This document shows positions 15,114 through 23,151 of a stretch of DNA of 29,677 bases, piece by piece. Below the pieces are notes generated by a model. That model made no database searches. It was not told the origin of the DNA and saw only the letters and a list, made by a program, of their open reading frames with translations. Positions within the stretch are counted from its first letter, which is position 1; every line of letters begins with the position of its first letter. The position numbers and the translations under genes are program-made. The DNA comes from Pseudomonadota bacterium (GTDB taxonomy: Bacteria > Pseudomonadota > Alphaproteobacteria > Caulobacterales > Caulobacteraceae). Location of the stretch: positions 1 to 29,677 of the forward strand of contig JAEYTM010000090.1 of the NCBI GenBank assembly GCA_023434015.1, in the 5' to 3' direction.

Positions 15114-17369
15114 GTGAGGGAACTGGAGCTGTGGGGCGGGCATGAATGCACCGTCAATCGCCTGGGCGGGACCTTCCACGACCAGACCGTCCGCTCCGGC
15201 CACCAAGGGCGGATCGAAGACCTTGAGCGGTTCGCCGAACTCGGACTGAAGGCGCTGCGATATCCGGTCCTCTGGGAGCGGGTGGCGCCCGACCGGCCGG
15301 ACCACTGCGACTGGGGCTGGACGGACGCGCGCTTGGCGCGCATCCGCGAGTTGGGCATGCGCCCCATAGCCGGCCTCCTGCATCATGGCAGCGGCCCCCG
15401 CTACACCAGCCTGCTGGACGATGGCTTTCCCGCGGCCTTCGCGGCCTACGCCGGCGCCGTGGGGCGGCGTTATCGGTGGATCGAAGACTGGACGCCGGTG
15501 AACGAGCCGCTGACCACGGCGCGGTTCTCGGCCCTCTACGGTCATTGGTATCCGCATGTCGCCGACGAGGCGCTGTTCTGGGTCGCCCTGCTGAACCAGA
15601 TCGACGCGACGCGCCTGGCCATGCACGAAATCCGCACGGCCAATCCCCGGGCCCGGCTGATCCAGACCGAGGATCTCGGACGCACCTATTCGACCCGAGC
15701 CGTCGCCCACCAGGCCGAGTTCGACAACGCCCGTCGCTGGATGACCTGGGACCTGCTCTGCGGCCGGGTGACGCCGGGCCATCTGCTGTGGGAACGGCTG
15801 GAAGGTTTCGGTCTGGGCGAGCGTCTGCGCGCGATCGCCGACGACCCCTGCCCGCCCGATGTTCTCGGCGTGAACCACTATCTGACGAGCGACCGGTTCC
15901 TCGACCACCGCACCGTCGACTACCCGCCGGAACGTGCCGGCGGCAACGCCTTCATGGCCTTCTCGGACGTCGAGGCGATCCGCGTCGCCCTGCCCGGCCC
16001 CGGCGGGCTTGAGGGCGCGCTGGAGGAGGCCTGGACCCGATATGGCCGGCCGCTGGCGGTCACCGAGAGCCATGTGGGCTGCACCCGCGAGGAGCAGGTC
16101 CGCTGGGTTCGCGAGGCGTGGGCGACGGCCACCCGTCTGCGGGGCCGCGGCGTGGACGTCCAGGCCGTCACCGCCTGGGCGCTTCTCGGGACCTATGACT
16201 GGAACAGCCTGCTGACGCGGCAGGCCGGCCATTACGAGGTCGGCGCGTTCGACGCGCGCGCCGACCCGCCCCGGCGGACCGCGCTCGCCGCCGAACTGAA
16301 GCGGCTGGCCGACGGCGGTGAGAGGCCCGCGCATCCAGGGACGCTCGGGCCGGGGTGGTGGCGCCGGGACATCCGGCTGCAGTTCCGCCCGGTGTTCCGC
16401 ACCGTGGAGACGCCCGAGCCGCGACCGGAATGGCGGACGGACGCCCCGCCGCCCCAACCTCTGCTGATCCTCGGCGCCACCGGCACGCTGGGCAGGGCGC
16501 TGGCGCGGGCCTGCGAGTGGCGAGGGATCGATTATCGCCTGACACGCCGGACGGACCTGCCGCTCGACGACGCAGCGGCCATCAGCCGGGTGCTGGCCGC
16601 CGTCCGCCCCTGGGCGGTGATCAACGCCGCCGGCTGGGTGCGGGTCGACGACGCGGAGACCGAGGTGCGGGCCTGCATGGCCGCCAACGCCGAGGGCGCG
16701 ATCCGGCTGGCGCGGGCCTGCCGCGACGCCGGGATTCCTTGCGTCGGCTTCTCCAGCGATCTGGTGTTCGACGGGCTGAAGGGAGGGGCCTACCTCGAAA
16801 GCGACGCGCCGGCGCCGCTCAACGTCTACGGGGCCAGCAAGGCGCGGGCGGAGCGGGAAATCCTCGACCTCGGGGGGCGGCCGCTGATGGTGCGCACGGC
16901 CGCCTTCTTTTCCCCCTACGATCCGTACAACTTCGCGGCCCATGTGACGCGCACCCTGGCCGGCGGCCAGCAGGTGCTGGCGGCGGAGGATCTGGTCGTC
17001 TCGCCGACCTATGTGCCCGACCTGGTCGATGCGGTCCTGGACCTGCTGATCGATGGCGAGACCGGCGTCCGACATCTGGCCAACGCCGGCGCCGTATCGT
17101 GGGCGGAGTTCGCGCGGCGGCTGGCGATCGCCGCGGATCTAGACCCCGGTCTGGTGAAGGGTGTCCCGTCCGCCAGCTTCCGCTGGCCCGCGGCGCGGCC
17201 GGCCCAGGCGGCGCTGGACACCGAGCGCGGCCAGGTGATGCCGGCGCTGGACAACGCCATCGGCCGCTACGCGGCGGTGATTTCCGATCCCGAATTCGCC
17301 GGCGAGGCCGAGGCGCTGATTGATGGCGGCGCCCTCAACCTGCTGTTCAGCGCCGCCAGACCCGCCTAG
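15114..17369 (+). CDS. GH1-like glycosidase fused to RmlD-like SDR reductase
   Basis: The 751-residue two-domain protein has no signal peptide. Residues 1-405 form a GH1-type barrel with acid/base Glu131 in DWTPVNEP and nucleophile Glu318 in VTESH, so both catalytic acids are kept. It is shorter and more divergent than standard beta-glucosidases. Residues 448-745 form an NAD(P)-dependent sugar-nucleotide reductase like dTDP-4-dehydrorhamnose reductase: GATGTLG at 454-460, INAAGWVRVDDAE and catalytic Tyr572/Lys576 in VYGASK. GTG 15114 is favoured by AGGAAA at 15099-15104. The stop overlaps that of the convergent 67-residue gene in a shared CTAG. Divergence from galE suggests a role in cytoplasmic glycan or nucleotide-sugar metabolism. 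The substrate is unknown. Confidence 0.85.
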   Translation: MRELELWGGHECTVNRLGGTFHDQTVRSGHQGRIEDLERFAELGLKALRYPVLWERVAPDRPDHCDWGWTDARLARIRELGMRPIAGLLHHGSGPRYTSLLDDGFPAAFAAYAGAVGRRYRWIEDWTPVNEPLTTARFSALYGHWYPHVADEALFWVALLNQIDATRLAMHEIRTANPRARLIQTEDLGRTYSTRAVAHQAEFDNARRWMTWDLLCGRVTPGHLLWERLEGFGLGERLRAIADDPCPPDVLGVNHYLTSDRFLDHRTVDYPPERAGGNAFMAFSDVEAIRVALPGPGGLEGALEEAWTRYGRPLAVTESHVGCTREEQVRWVREAWATATRLRGRGVDVQAVTAWALLGTYDWNSLLTRQAGHYEVGAFDARADPPRRTALAAELKRLADGGERPAHPGTLGPGWWRRDIRLQFRPVFRTVETPEPRPEWRTDAPPPQPLLILGATGTLGRALARACEWRGIDYRLTRRTDLPLDDAAAISRVLAAVRPWAVINAAGWVRVDDAETEVRACMAANAEGAIRLARACRDAGIPCVGFSSDLVFDGLKGGAYLESDAPAPLNVYGASKARAEREILDLGGRPLMVRTAAFFSPYDPYNFAAHVTRTLAGGQQVLAAEDLVVSPTYVPDLVDAVLDLLIDGETGVRHLANAGAVSWAEFARRLAIAADLDPGLVKGVPSASFRWPAARPAQAALDTERGQVMPALDNAIGRYAAVISDPEFAGEAEALIDGGALNLLFSAARPA

Positions 17370-17569
17370 CCAAGCGGCTTCTGATAGATCTCGCCGTCCT
17401 CGTCGTCGTCCTCGTCCGCCTCCGACAGGAGTTCGTCCAGGGCGTCGATGATGGCGTCGAGTTGCTCCGGCGGCGTGGCGAATTCGGTGGTCTGGCCGGT
17501 GTCGTCAACGAGGTGGAGCACAAAGTCCTCCTCACGCACCGAGATCGAGAAGCTGGCGAGCGTTTTCAT
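17366..17569 (-). CDS. Acidic 67-residue protein of unknown function
   Basis: The protein begins MKTLASFSISVREEDFVLHL, with an alternating beta-like pattern. It continues with a helix, EQLDAIIDALDELL, and a very acidic Asp/Glu run (about residues 49-59) before YQKPLG. I do not recognise a family. A strong GGAGGG site precedes ATG 17569, which supports expression. It follows dgoA by 46 nt on the same strand, but a terminator-like hairpin lies between them. Its TAG and the TAG of the opposite GH1-RmlD gene occupy one CTAG. Confidence 0.7.
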   Translation of the reverse strand: MKTLASFSISVREEDFVLHLVDDTGQTTEFATPPEQLDAIIDALDELLSEADEDDDEDGEIYQKPLG

Positions 17570-17592
17570 GATGGGTCCCTCCGTTGGCTCTA

Positions 17593-17611
17593 AACCCGCC
17601 TGCGGGCGGTT
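17593..17611 (-). terminator. Small hairpin after dgoA
   Basis: On the minus strand CCGCC-CGCA-GGCGG forms a 5-bp stem flanked by AA and GTTTAG, giving a terminator-like shape 4 nt beyond the dgoA stop. It fills the gap before the 67-residue gene. The short T-run and stem make termination partial at best. Confidence 0.4.
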
Positions 17612-17615
17612 CGGT

Positions 17616-18239
17616 TCAGCGCAGGGCGCGAGCGGCGGCGACGACGCGGCGCGCCTTGGCGGCGGTGTCGCCGAGCGACTGGCCGGCCCGATAGATTTCG
17701 CCGCCGAGGCCGAAGGCGCGGCAGCCGGCGGCCCACCAGTCGGCCATGTTGTCAGGCCCGGCGCCGCCCACGGCCCAGATCACCGCCTCTGGCGGCAGCA
17801 CGGCCTTCAGCTGCTTCACATGGGCGGGGCCGTAGGTCACGGCCGGAAACAGCTTCAGGTGCCGGGCTCCGGCCTCCAGCGCCACGAACGCCTCGCTGGC
17901 GGTGGCGAACCCCGGCGCCGGAGCAAGACCCAGTTCGACCGCGCGCCGGATCACCTCTACGCAGGTGTTGGGCGAGACGATCAGCCGGCCACCGACCGTG
18001 GCCACGGCCGCCACCTTCTCCGGGCTCAACACCGTGCCCGCGCCGACCGCCATGGCGTCGCCGAAGGTCTCGGCCAGCAGGCGGATGCTCTCCAGCGGGT
18101 CCGGCGAGTTCAGCGGCACCTCGACCCCGCGCACGCCGGCCTCGTAGAGCGCGGTGGCGTGATCGAGCACCTCTTCGGGCCGCACGCCACGGACGATGGC
18201 GACGACCGGGCATTCCGCCAGCGCATCCTCGAGGGTCAT
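17616..18239 (-). CDS. dgoA: 2-dehydro-3-deoxy-6-phosphogalactonate (KDPGal/KDPG) aldolase
   Basis: This class I aldolase cleaves 2-keto-3-deoxy-6-phosphogalactonate, and often the gluconate epimer, to pyruvate and glyceraldehyde 3-phosphate. The 207 residues match the KDPG/KDPGal aldolase family. Glu40 in GVEVPLNSPDP is the general base and Lys129 in RHLKLFPA forms the Schiff base. The PLNSP variant is the KDPGal-type signature, whereas Eda usually has T-x-R-T there. The ATG overlaps the dgoK stop by 4 nt (ATGA), so both are co-translated. It provides the last step of the De Ley-Doudoroff route. Eda-like use of KDPG is the alternative. Confidence 0.92.
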   Translation of the reverse strand: MTLEDALAECPVVAIVRGVRPEEVLDHATALYEAGVRGVEVPLNSPDPLESIRLLAETFGDAMAVGAGTVLSPEKVAAVATVGGRLIVSPNTCVEVIRRAVELGLAPAPGFATASEAFVALEAGARHLKLFPAVTYGPAHVKQLKAVLPPEAVIWAVGGAGPDNMADWWAAGCRAFGLGGEIYRAGQSLGDTAAKARRVVAAARALR

Positions 18240-19153
18240 GCCTTCGCTCCCAGTTCGTAGAGGGCAAGCAGGCCGGCGATCGCGGCCGCCTCGCCGTCAT
18301 AGGTTTCCGACGCCACCCCGCGCCGATCGAGGGCGCGACGATACAGCCGGCAGAGCGTCTCGTCGCCGAGCAAGGCGATCGGCTCGTCGGGCGACAGGCC
18401 GAGCAAGCGCGGCATGGCCGCGACCTCCGCGCCGATCAGCAGGCCCGAGAGATAGCTGGGAGTGCTTTCGGCGGGCTTGCCGCCGCCGACCACCCTGGCG
18501 CGGGTGGTGAACAGGCGCGCGGCCAGGGCGTCGCCCTCTCCTGCCGCCGCCACCCCTTCGCAGAAGGCCTCGTCGTCGTCGGCCAGGGCGTCGCTCTTCA
18601 AGACGCTGTGCTTGCCCAGCACGGCGAACAGTTCACCCGTCATGGCGGTGATGAAGCGGACCAGCCGGCCGTCCTCCACCAGCATCCATTTCGCATGGGT
18701 GCCCGGGTGGCAGACCACATGGCGGCCGCGGGCGCGGTCCGGGTTCTGCGCCAGCCAGCCGAAAAGCTGGGTCTCCTCGCCACGCATCACATCGGGCGCG
18801 GCGGCGACGCCCGGCCCTCGCGCCCCCGGCACGATCCGCACCCACCCCGGCCCGTCCCCGACGGGAACGAGCGCGGCCGCCAGCTCCCGCAGGCCGGCTG
18901 GGCAGTCGATATAGGGCGCGACCGTCCAGCCCAGGTTGGAGCCGATCATCCCGCACAGAATGGCGGGAAGGCCGACAGCATCCAGCTCCGGGCGCACTTC
19001 GGTCTCGAAACGCCGCGCGGCTTCGCCGGGCCCCAGCCGGGACACGCCGAGCTCGAAATCGCGGTCGCCGATCACCCGGCCCTCGGCGTCCAGCGTCCAG
19101 GCGCGCAGATTGGTGGTTCCCCAGTCGCAGGCCAGCAGCACAGCCTGGGTCAT
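18236..19153 (-). CDS. dgoK: 2-dehydro-3-deoxygalactonokinase
   Basis: DgoK phosphorylates 2-keto-3-deoxygalactonate with ATP, making the substrate of the next gene's aldolase. The 305-residue protein is typical in length. Its N-terminal LLACDWGTTNLRAW is the phosphate-binding loop of this kinase family. The segments GMIGSNLGW, RGEETQLFGWL and HPGTHAKWM are family landmarks. ATG 19153 has a clear GGAGG site. The gene is coupled to dgoA by an ATGA overlap, and the lactonase gene precedes it by 204 nt. Since no KDG kinase is seen near the uronate genes, cross-activity on KDG is possible but unproven. Confidence 0.92.
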   Translation of the reverse strand: MTQAVLLACDWGTTNLRAWTLDAEGRVIGDRDFELGVSRLGPGEAARRFETEVRPELDAVGLPAILCGMIGSNLGWTVAPYIDCPAGLRELAAALVPVGDGPGWVRIVPGARGPGVAAAPDVMRGEETQLFGWLAQNPDRARGRHVVCHPGTHAKWMLVEDGRLVRFITAMTGELFAVLGKHSVLKSDALADDDEAFCEGVAAAGEGDALAARLFTTRARVVGGGKPAESTPSYLSGLLIGAEVAAMPRLLGLSPDEPIALLGDETLCRLYRRALDRRGVASETYDGEAAAIAGLLALYELGAKA

Positions 19154-19357
19154 CGGTTTCGCCTCCGTCTGTGACCAGCATCTGGCCGGGATTCATCTGG
19201 CTGTCTCCCCCGCGACGAACAGGACGAAGCGCACGACCTGACCCGACCGTTGGGGGCCGCCGCAGGCGGACAGCCGGGGGGCGTCCAGGCCGATCTCGTC
19301 AGCGGCGCACTTACCCACCGGTGCACCGAGGCCGCAACCCCGCGCGCCGGCTCCGTC

Positions 19358-20215
19358 TCATCCCTGGAACAGCGGCAGCGGCAGGCCGCTGACGCCCGGC
19401 ACGAAGGCGAACAGGCCGCCCGCCAGCGGCTGGCTTTCCCTGTCCTTCGAAGACAGGCCGTCCCAGGCGCTGGTGACGTACAGAGTCGACAGGTCAGGCC
19501 CGCCGAAGGCGCAGCTCGTCGGCTGCTCCACCGGCATCTCGACGATGCGGTCGACCCGGCCGTCCGGCGCGTAGCGGACGATCCGCCAGCCGCCCCACTG
19601 CGCGTTCCACAGGTAGCCGTCGGCGTCCACCGCAGACCCGTCGGGCGTGCCTGGCTCACCGCGGGTGTGGGCGAACTCGGCGACATCGGAGAGGTCGTCG
19701 ATCCGATGGGTGAAGATCGTCCGCCGCCGGGAATCGGCGAGGTACAGACATCGACCGTCGGGGCTGACGGAGACGGTGTTCGGGATGTGGATCCCGCCGA
19801 GCATGCGCTCGGTCACTCCGTCCGGCCGGGTGCGGAAGACCTCCCCAGGCCGCTCACCGCCGTTGTCGTCCATGGTGCTCCACCAGAAATGACCGGTCAG
19901 GTCGATCTTCCCATCGTTGGTGCGAAAACCCGACTCGAGCGCGTGGGGTTGGACGATCTCGACCGTGCCGGTTCCGGGATCCACCGCCGCCAGACCGTGT
20001 TCGGTGGCCGCCAGCAGCCCGCCGCGGGCCCGCGGGACTGCGGCGCTTGCGCGCATCGGCAGATCCAGATGGCGGCAGATTCCGGTCGCCGGCTCATGCC
20101 AGGCCAGCCGGCGCCTTTTGATGTCAAACCAGTACAGCCGCTGATCGAGCGGCGACCAGAACGGCCCTTCTCCAAGGCGATCAGAGGCTTGCACCACACA
20201 ACGCACATCCAACAC
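19358..20215 (-). CDS. SMP-30/gluconolactonase family sugar lactonase
   Basis: The 285-residue six-bladed propeller likely opens aldonolactones, such as galactono-, arabino- or xylono-lactone, to sugar acids. The metal ligands expected in the family are visible: Glu16 in RLGEGPFW, Asn in RTNDGKID, Asn in HIPNTVSVSPDG and Asp in TPDGSAVD. It has no signal peptide. The start is GTG 20215, with GGGAG four nt upstream. It lies upstream of dgoK/dgoA on the same strand, consistent with the lactonase step of a galactose oxidation path. A sugar dehydrogenase and a galactonate dehydratase are missing from the window. The exact sugar cannot be read from sequence. Confidence 0.88.
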   Translation of the reverse strand: MLDVRCVVQASDRLGEGPFWSPLDQRLYWFDIKRRRLAWHEPATGICRHLDLPMRASAAVPRARGGLLAATEHGLAAVDPGTGTVEIVQPHALESGFRTNDGKIDLTGHFWWSTMDDNGGERPGEVFRTRPDGVTERMLGGIHIPNTVSVSPDGRCLYLADSRRRTIFTHRIDDLSDVAEFAHTRGEPGTPDGSAVDADGYLWNAQWGGWRIVRYAPDGRVDRIVEMPVEQPTSCAFGGPDLSTLYVTSAWDGLSSKDRESQPLAGGLFAFVPGVSGLPLPLFQG

Positions 20216-20261
20216 CGTTCTCCCGGAGCTGTTTTTTGCCGAATCGTGCCAAAATCTTGCT

Positions 20262-20272
20262 GAACACTGTTC
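20262..20272. promoter_or_regulatory. Palindrome in the divergent lactonase / 79-residue gene promoter region
   Basis: GAACACTGTTC is a perfect 5-bp inverted repeat around one base. A second, looser repeat follows: CGTCAG at 20274-20279 and CTGACG at 20291-20296. Both lie in the 154-bp region between divergent starts at 20215 and 20370, the natural place for an operator. No regulator gene is adjacent, so the binder is unknown. Confidence 0.35.
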
Positions 20273-20369
20273 CCGTCAGCCTGCGACATCCTGACGTCGC
20301 TGTTTTGGTTCCGTTCAGAGTCCCCCATCTACTATCTTGGTCGACACAAACGGGAGGGGATCCCAAGAG

Positions 20370-20609
20370 ATGTCGTTGTCCAGCTACTCAGACGTTTTTT
20401 CGATAAGTCACGACCGGGAATATGAGGAAGAGATCAGCGTCGGCGATCTCGTCCGCACCGGCACGAACCTGTTCCCGCACTTCGAGGTCCTCGCGGTGCA
20501 TGGCGACAAGGCCTGGGTGCGGAACGTCATCAACGGCGTCGATCATCTGGCCCTCCTGAGCCGCTGCCGGAAGATCAACGGCCAGCCGGTCGCCGCCGCC
20601 GCCGAGTAG
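20370..20609 (+). CDS. Hypothetical 79-residue protein
   Basis: The protein runs MSLSSYSDVFSISHDREYEE, then a compact beta-rich part with SVGDLVRTGTNLFPHFEVLA, HGDKAWVRN and a short Ala-rich tail. The V-x-W-V-R pattern resembles small barrel domains, but I cannot assign a family. A ribosome site GGGAGGGG around 20352-20359 precedes the ATG; an in-frame ATG at 20337 lies before that site and is less likely. A strong hairpin follows the stop, so it is probably its own transcription unit, divergent from the lactonase. Confidence 0.7.
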   Translation: MSLSSYSDVFSISHDREYEEEISVGDLVRTGTNLFPHFEVLAVHGDKAWVRNVINGVDHLALLSRCRKINGQPVAAAAE

Positions 20610-20639
20610 GCCGCGACCCGGCCTTGCCGCGGCCTGTCG

Positions 20640-20666
20640 TGAACTCCTGCCGCTCGGCGGAGTTCA
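20640..20666 (+). terminator. Hairpin after the 79-residue gene
   Basis: TGAACTCC (20640-20647) and GGAGTTCA (20659-20666) pair perfectly over 8 bp. Inside, GCC/GGC adds three pairs with one bulged T. It begins about 30 nt after the stop at 20609 and precedes the GH1-like gene. There is no U-tract. It probably marks the end of the small gene's transcript. Confidence 0.5.
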
Positions 20667-20733
20667 TCCCTCTGGGACGCCGCGCACGGCGGGCGGCGCG
20701 CGATTAATTCGGAGCAAGGTCATCTCCGCCTTC

Positions 20734-22020
20734 ATGTTTGCGACCGGGATCGAGAACAGCATCCCGAAGATCAAGGGTGGGCGCGTCCGCGTCGACCAGA
20801 TGGAGTCGTGCGGGCACTACCGTCACTGGCGCAAGGACTTCGACCTGGTGGAGGAACTGGGCCTGCGGTTCCTGCGCTATGGCCCGCCTCTGCACACCAC
20901 CCTCGTAGGCCCCGACACCTACGACTGGGAGTTCGCCGACGTAACCTTCGCCGAGTTGAAGCGCCGTGACATCGTGCCGATCGTCGACTTATGCCATTTC
21001 GGCCTGCCCGACTGGCTGGGCGACTTCCAAAATCCGGACTTCGCGGAGGTCTTCGCCCGCTACGCCAACGCCTTCGCGCGGCGCTTTCCGTGGGTGCAAC
21101 TCTACACGCCGGTCAACGAGATGTTCATCTGCGCCCAGTTCTCGGCCAAGTACGGCTGGTGGAACGAGCAGGGCACGACCGATCGGACCTTCGTCACCGC
21201 GCTGAAGCACATCGTAAAGGCCAATGTGCGCGCGATGCAGGAAATCCTGACGGTCCGCGCCGACGCGATCTTCATCCAGAGCGAGTCCTCGGAATATTTC
21301 CACGCCGAGAACCCGGCGGCGATCAAGCCGGCGGAGATCGAGAACTCGAAGAGGTTTCTGTCGCTGGACCTCAACTACGGCCATCGGGTCGACTCGGAGA
21401 TGTACGAGTACCTGATGGACAACGGCATGACGCGCGAGGAGTACCATTTCTTCCTCGGCAACTCGCTGCACCACCACTGCATCCTCGGCAACGACTACTA
21501 CTGGACCAACGAGCACCGCGTTTCGGCCGATGGGGGCACCCGCGCCTCCGGGGAGATCTTCGGCTATTCGGAGATCACCCGGCAGTACTACAATCGCTAC
21601 CGCCTGCCGGTGATGCACACCGAGACCAACATCGCCGAGGGCGCCAATGGCGACGAGGCGGTGAACTGGCTCTGGAAGGAGTGGGCCAACGTCCTGCGCG
21701 TGCGCAACGACGGCGTCCCTACCGTCGGCTTCACCTGGTACTCCCTCACCGACCAGATCGACTGGGACACCGGCCTGCGCGAGGACAACGGCCGGGTCCA
21801 CCCCGTCGGCCTCTACGACCTCAACCGTGAGATCCGGCCCGTCGGCCGGTCCTACAAGCAGCTCATCGCCGACTGGCGGGAGGTTCTGCCGACCCAGAGC
21901 ATTTGCCTCAGCGTGCCGATCGTGCTGCCGTCCGAATACGGCGGGCCGGCGTCGCAGCGTTACCGCGAGGAAGCGCGCCATCTGCGGGCCGTCGAACTGA
22001 CCACCGGCGAGAGCGGCTGA
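20734..22020 (+). CDS. GH1-like family protein
   Basis: The 428-residue cytoplasmic protein has the GH1 barrel layout, with acid/base Glu129 in LYTPVNEMF and nucleophile Glu297 in MHTETNIAEG. It departs from ordinary beta-glucosidases through HHHCILGNDYYWTNEH, NWLWKEWANVLRVR and FTWYSLTDQIDWD. It therefore belongs to a separate branch whose substrate I cannot name. ATG 20734 is the only usual start codon before an upstream stop. Its purine-rich GGAGCAAGG (20711-20719) is 14 nt away, and the preceding codons also look protein-like, so the start is uncertain. It forms an operon with the aldose-epimerase-like gene 6 nt downstream. Similarity in plan to the GH1 domain at 15114 suggests a shared theme. 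Confidence 0.82.
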   Translation: MFATGIENSIPKIKGGRVRVDQMESCGHYRHWRKDFDLVEELGLRFLRYGPPLHTTLVGPDTYDWEFADVTFAELKRRDIVPIVDLCHFGLPDWLGDFQNPDFAEVFARYANAFARRFPWVQLYTPVNEMFICAQFSAKYGWWNEQGTTDRTFVTALKHIVKANVRAMQEILTVRADAIFIQSESSEYFHAENPAAIKPAEIENSKRFLSLDLNYGHRVDSEMYEYLMDNGMTREEYHFFLGNSLHHHCILGNDYYWTNEHRVSADGGTRASGEIFGYSEITRQYYNRYRLPVMHTETNIAEGANGDEAVNWLWKEWANVLRVRNDGVPTVGFTWYSLTDQIDWDTGLREDNGRVHPVGLYDLNREIRPVGRSYKQLIADWREVLPTQSICLSVPIVLPSEYGGPASQRYREEARHLRAVELTTGESG

Positions 22021-22026
22021 CGGGCG

Positions 22027-23115
22027 ATGGAGCAACTGCGGATCGGCGGCGCGCCGGTCGTAACCCTGTGTGACGAGGCTGCCCCGACGGCCAGCCCGGC
22101 GTTCGTCGAGGCGACCGTGCTGCCGGGGCGCGGCATGATGCTGTTGCAGGCGCGCCTGCGCCTGCCCTCGGGCGCGGAGGTCGACGGCCTGTTCGCCCCC
22201 TCCCTGGCGGAGGCCGCGAGCGAGATGGACGGCCGCCTCGAGGATTTCGCAGGCAACCGCAGTTTCGCCTATGGCGGCGCCCTTCTCGTGCCGTTCGCCA
22301 ACCGCATCCGCGGCCGTGCGCGAGAGGGCGCGCGGGAGATCGACGCCGTGGTTGACGGCGCGCCGGCGCGCCTGCCCCGCAACTGGGGCGGCAAGGCTCC
22401 GGGCGCCGAGCAATATTCCATGCACGGCCTGATCCTGGACGCCGCCGTGCCGTTCCAACAGCCCTCACCCGGGGTGGTGCGCGGACGGCTGCTGGCGGGC
22501 GACTTCGGCGGGCGGTGGCCGTCGCGCACGGAGCTGGCGTTCGAGTGGCGCCTCGCTGCCGGCGCCCTGACGTTGACCGTCGAGGCGCGAAACGTCGGCG
22601 ACCAACCGCTGCCGATGGGGATCGGCTGGCACCCCTATCTCGCCATATCCAGCGGGGACCGGCGCCAGGCCCGTCTGCGGCTGCCGGCCCGCCTGAGAGC
22701 CGAGGTCAACAACTACGACGAGGTACTGCCCACAGGACACCTCTCCGACGTCGCCGGCGGGCCCTATGACTTCGACCGGGCGAACGGGACGGCGCTTTGC
22801 GACCTCTATCTGGACGACTGCTTCACCGGGCTTCGCCGGGAGGGCGGGGCCGTGGCGGTGGAGGTGATCGATCCCGCCGCCGACGTCGGTCTGCGAGTGA
22901 CCTCCAACTCGCCGGAAATCCACGCGGTCCAGGTCTATGCGCCGCCCGAAAAGGCCTTCGTGGTCGTGGAGCCGCAATACAACCTGGCCGATCCCTACAG
23001 CCCGCTCTGGCCGGACGGGACGAGGACCGGCATGGCCCGCATACCGCCGGGCGAAGCGGTCACCTACGAGGCCCGGCTCGAAGCATTCCCCCTGAGGAAC
23101 CGGCCCTCGACCTAG
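22027..23115 (+). CDS. Aldose 1-epimerase (galactose mutarotase) family protein
   Basis: The 362-residue beta-sandwich protein of the GalM/aldose epimerase family would speed interconversion of alpha and beta anomers. The expected catalytic residues are present: His133 in YSMHGL, His202 in GWHPYLAI and the base Glu315 in VVEPQYN. The N-terminal 75 residues are longer than in compact GalM proteins. There is no signal peptide. It begins 6 nt after the GH1-like gene, so the two are probably co-translated. This fits removal or mutarotation of a sugar released or transferred by the GH1-like protein, though the substrate is unknown. Confidence 0.87.
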   Translation: MEQLRIGGAPVVTLCDEAAPTASPAFVEATVLPGRGMMLLQARLRLPSGAEVDGLFAPSLAEAASEMDGRLEDFAGNRSFAYGGALLVPFANRIRGRAREGAREIDAVVDGAPARLPRNWGGKAPGAEQYSMHGLILDAAVPFQQPSPGVVRGRLLAGDFGGRWPSRTELAFEWRLAAGALTLTVEARNVGDQPLPMGIGWHPYLAISSGDRRQARLRLPARLRAEVNNYDEVLPTGHLSDVAGGPYDFDRANGTALCDLYLDDCFTGLRREGGAVAVEVIDPAADVGLRVTSNSPEIHAVQVYAPPEKAFVVVEPQYNLADPYSPLWPDGTRTGMARIPPGEAVTYEARLEAFPLRNRPST

Positions 23116-23151
23116 GGGTTCAGGCAGGCCGGGATACAAGGCTTTCCACCC

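Noticed and set aside
13932..17075. A 1047-codon open frame on the minus strand across galE and the GH1-RmlD gene
   Set aside because: It is antisense or out of frame to two well-supported genes, is rich in Arg/Gly/Pro and has no recognisable domain. High GC leaves such long shadow frames.
19154..19357. Possible small gene or operator in the 204-bp gap between dgoK and the lactonase gene
   Set aside because: Frames here are shadows extending from flanking genes. The only pattern is a short CGGTGCACCG palindrome at 19319-19328, which is expected by chance in GC-rich DNA.
20237..20252. Sigma-54-like sequence on the minus strand (TGGCACG...GGCA) upstream of the lactonase gene
   Set aside because: The GG and GC elements are one base too close for a working -24/-12 promoter, and no sigma-54 activator gene is nearby.
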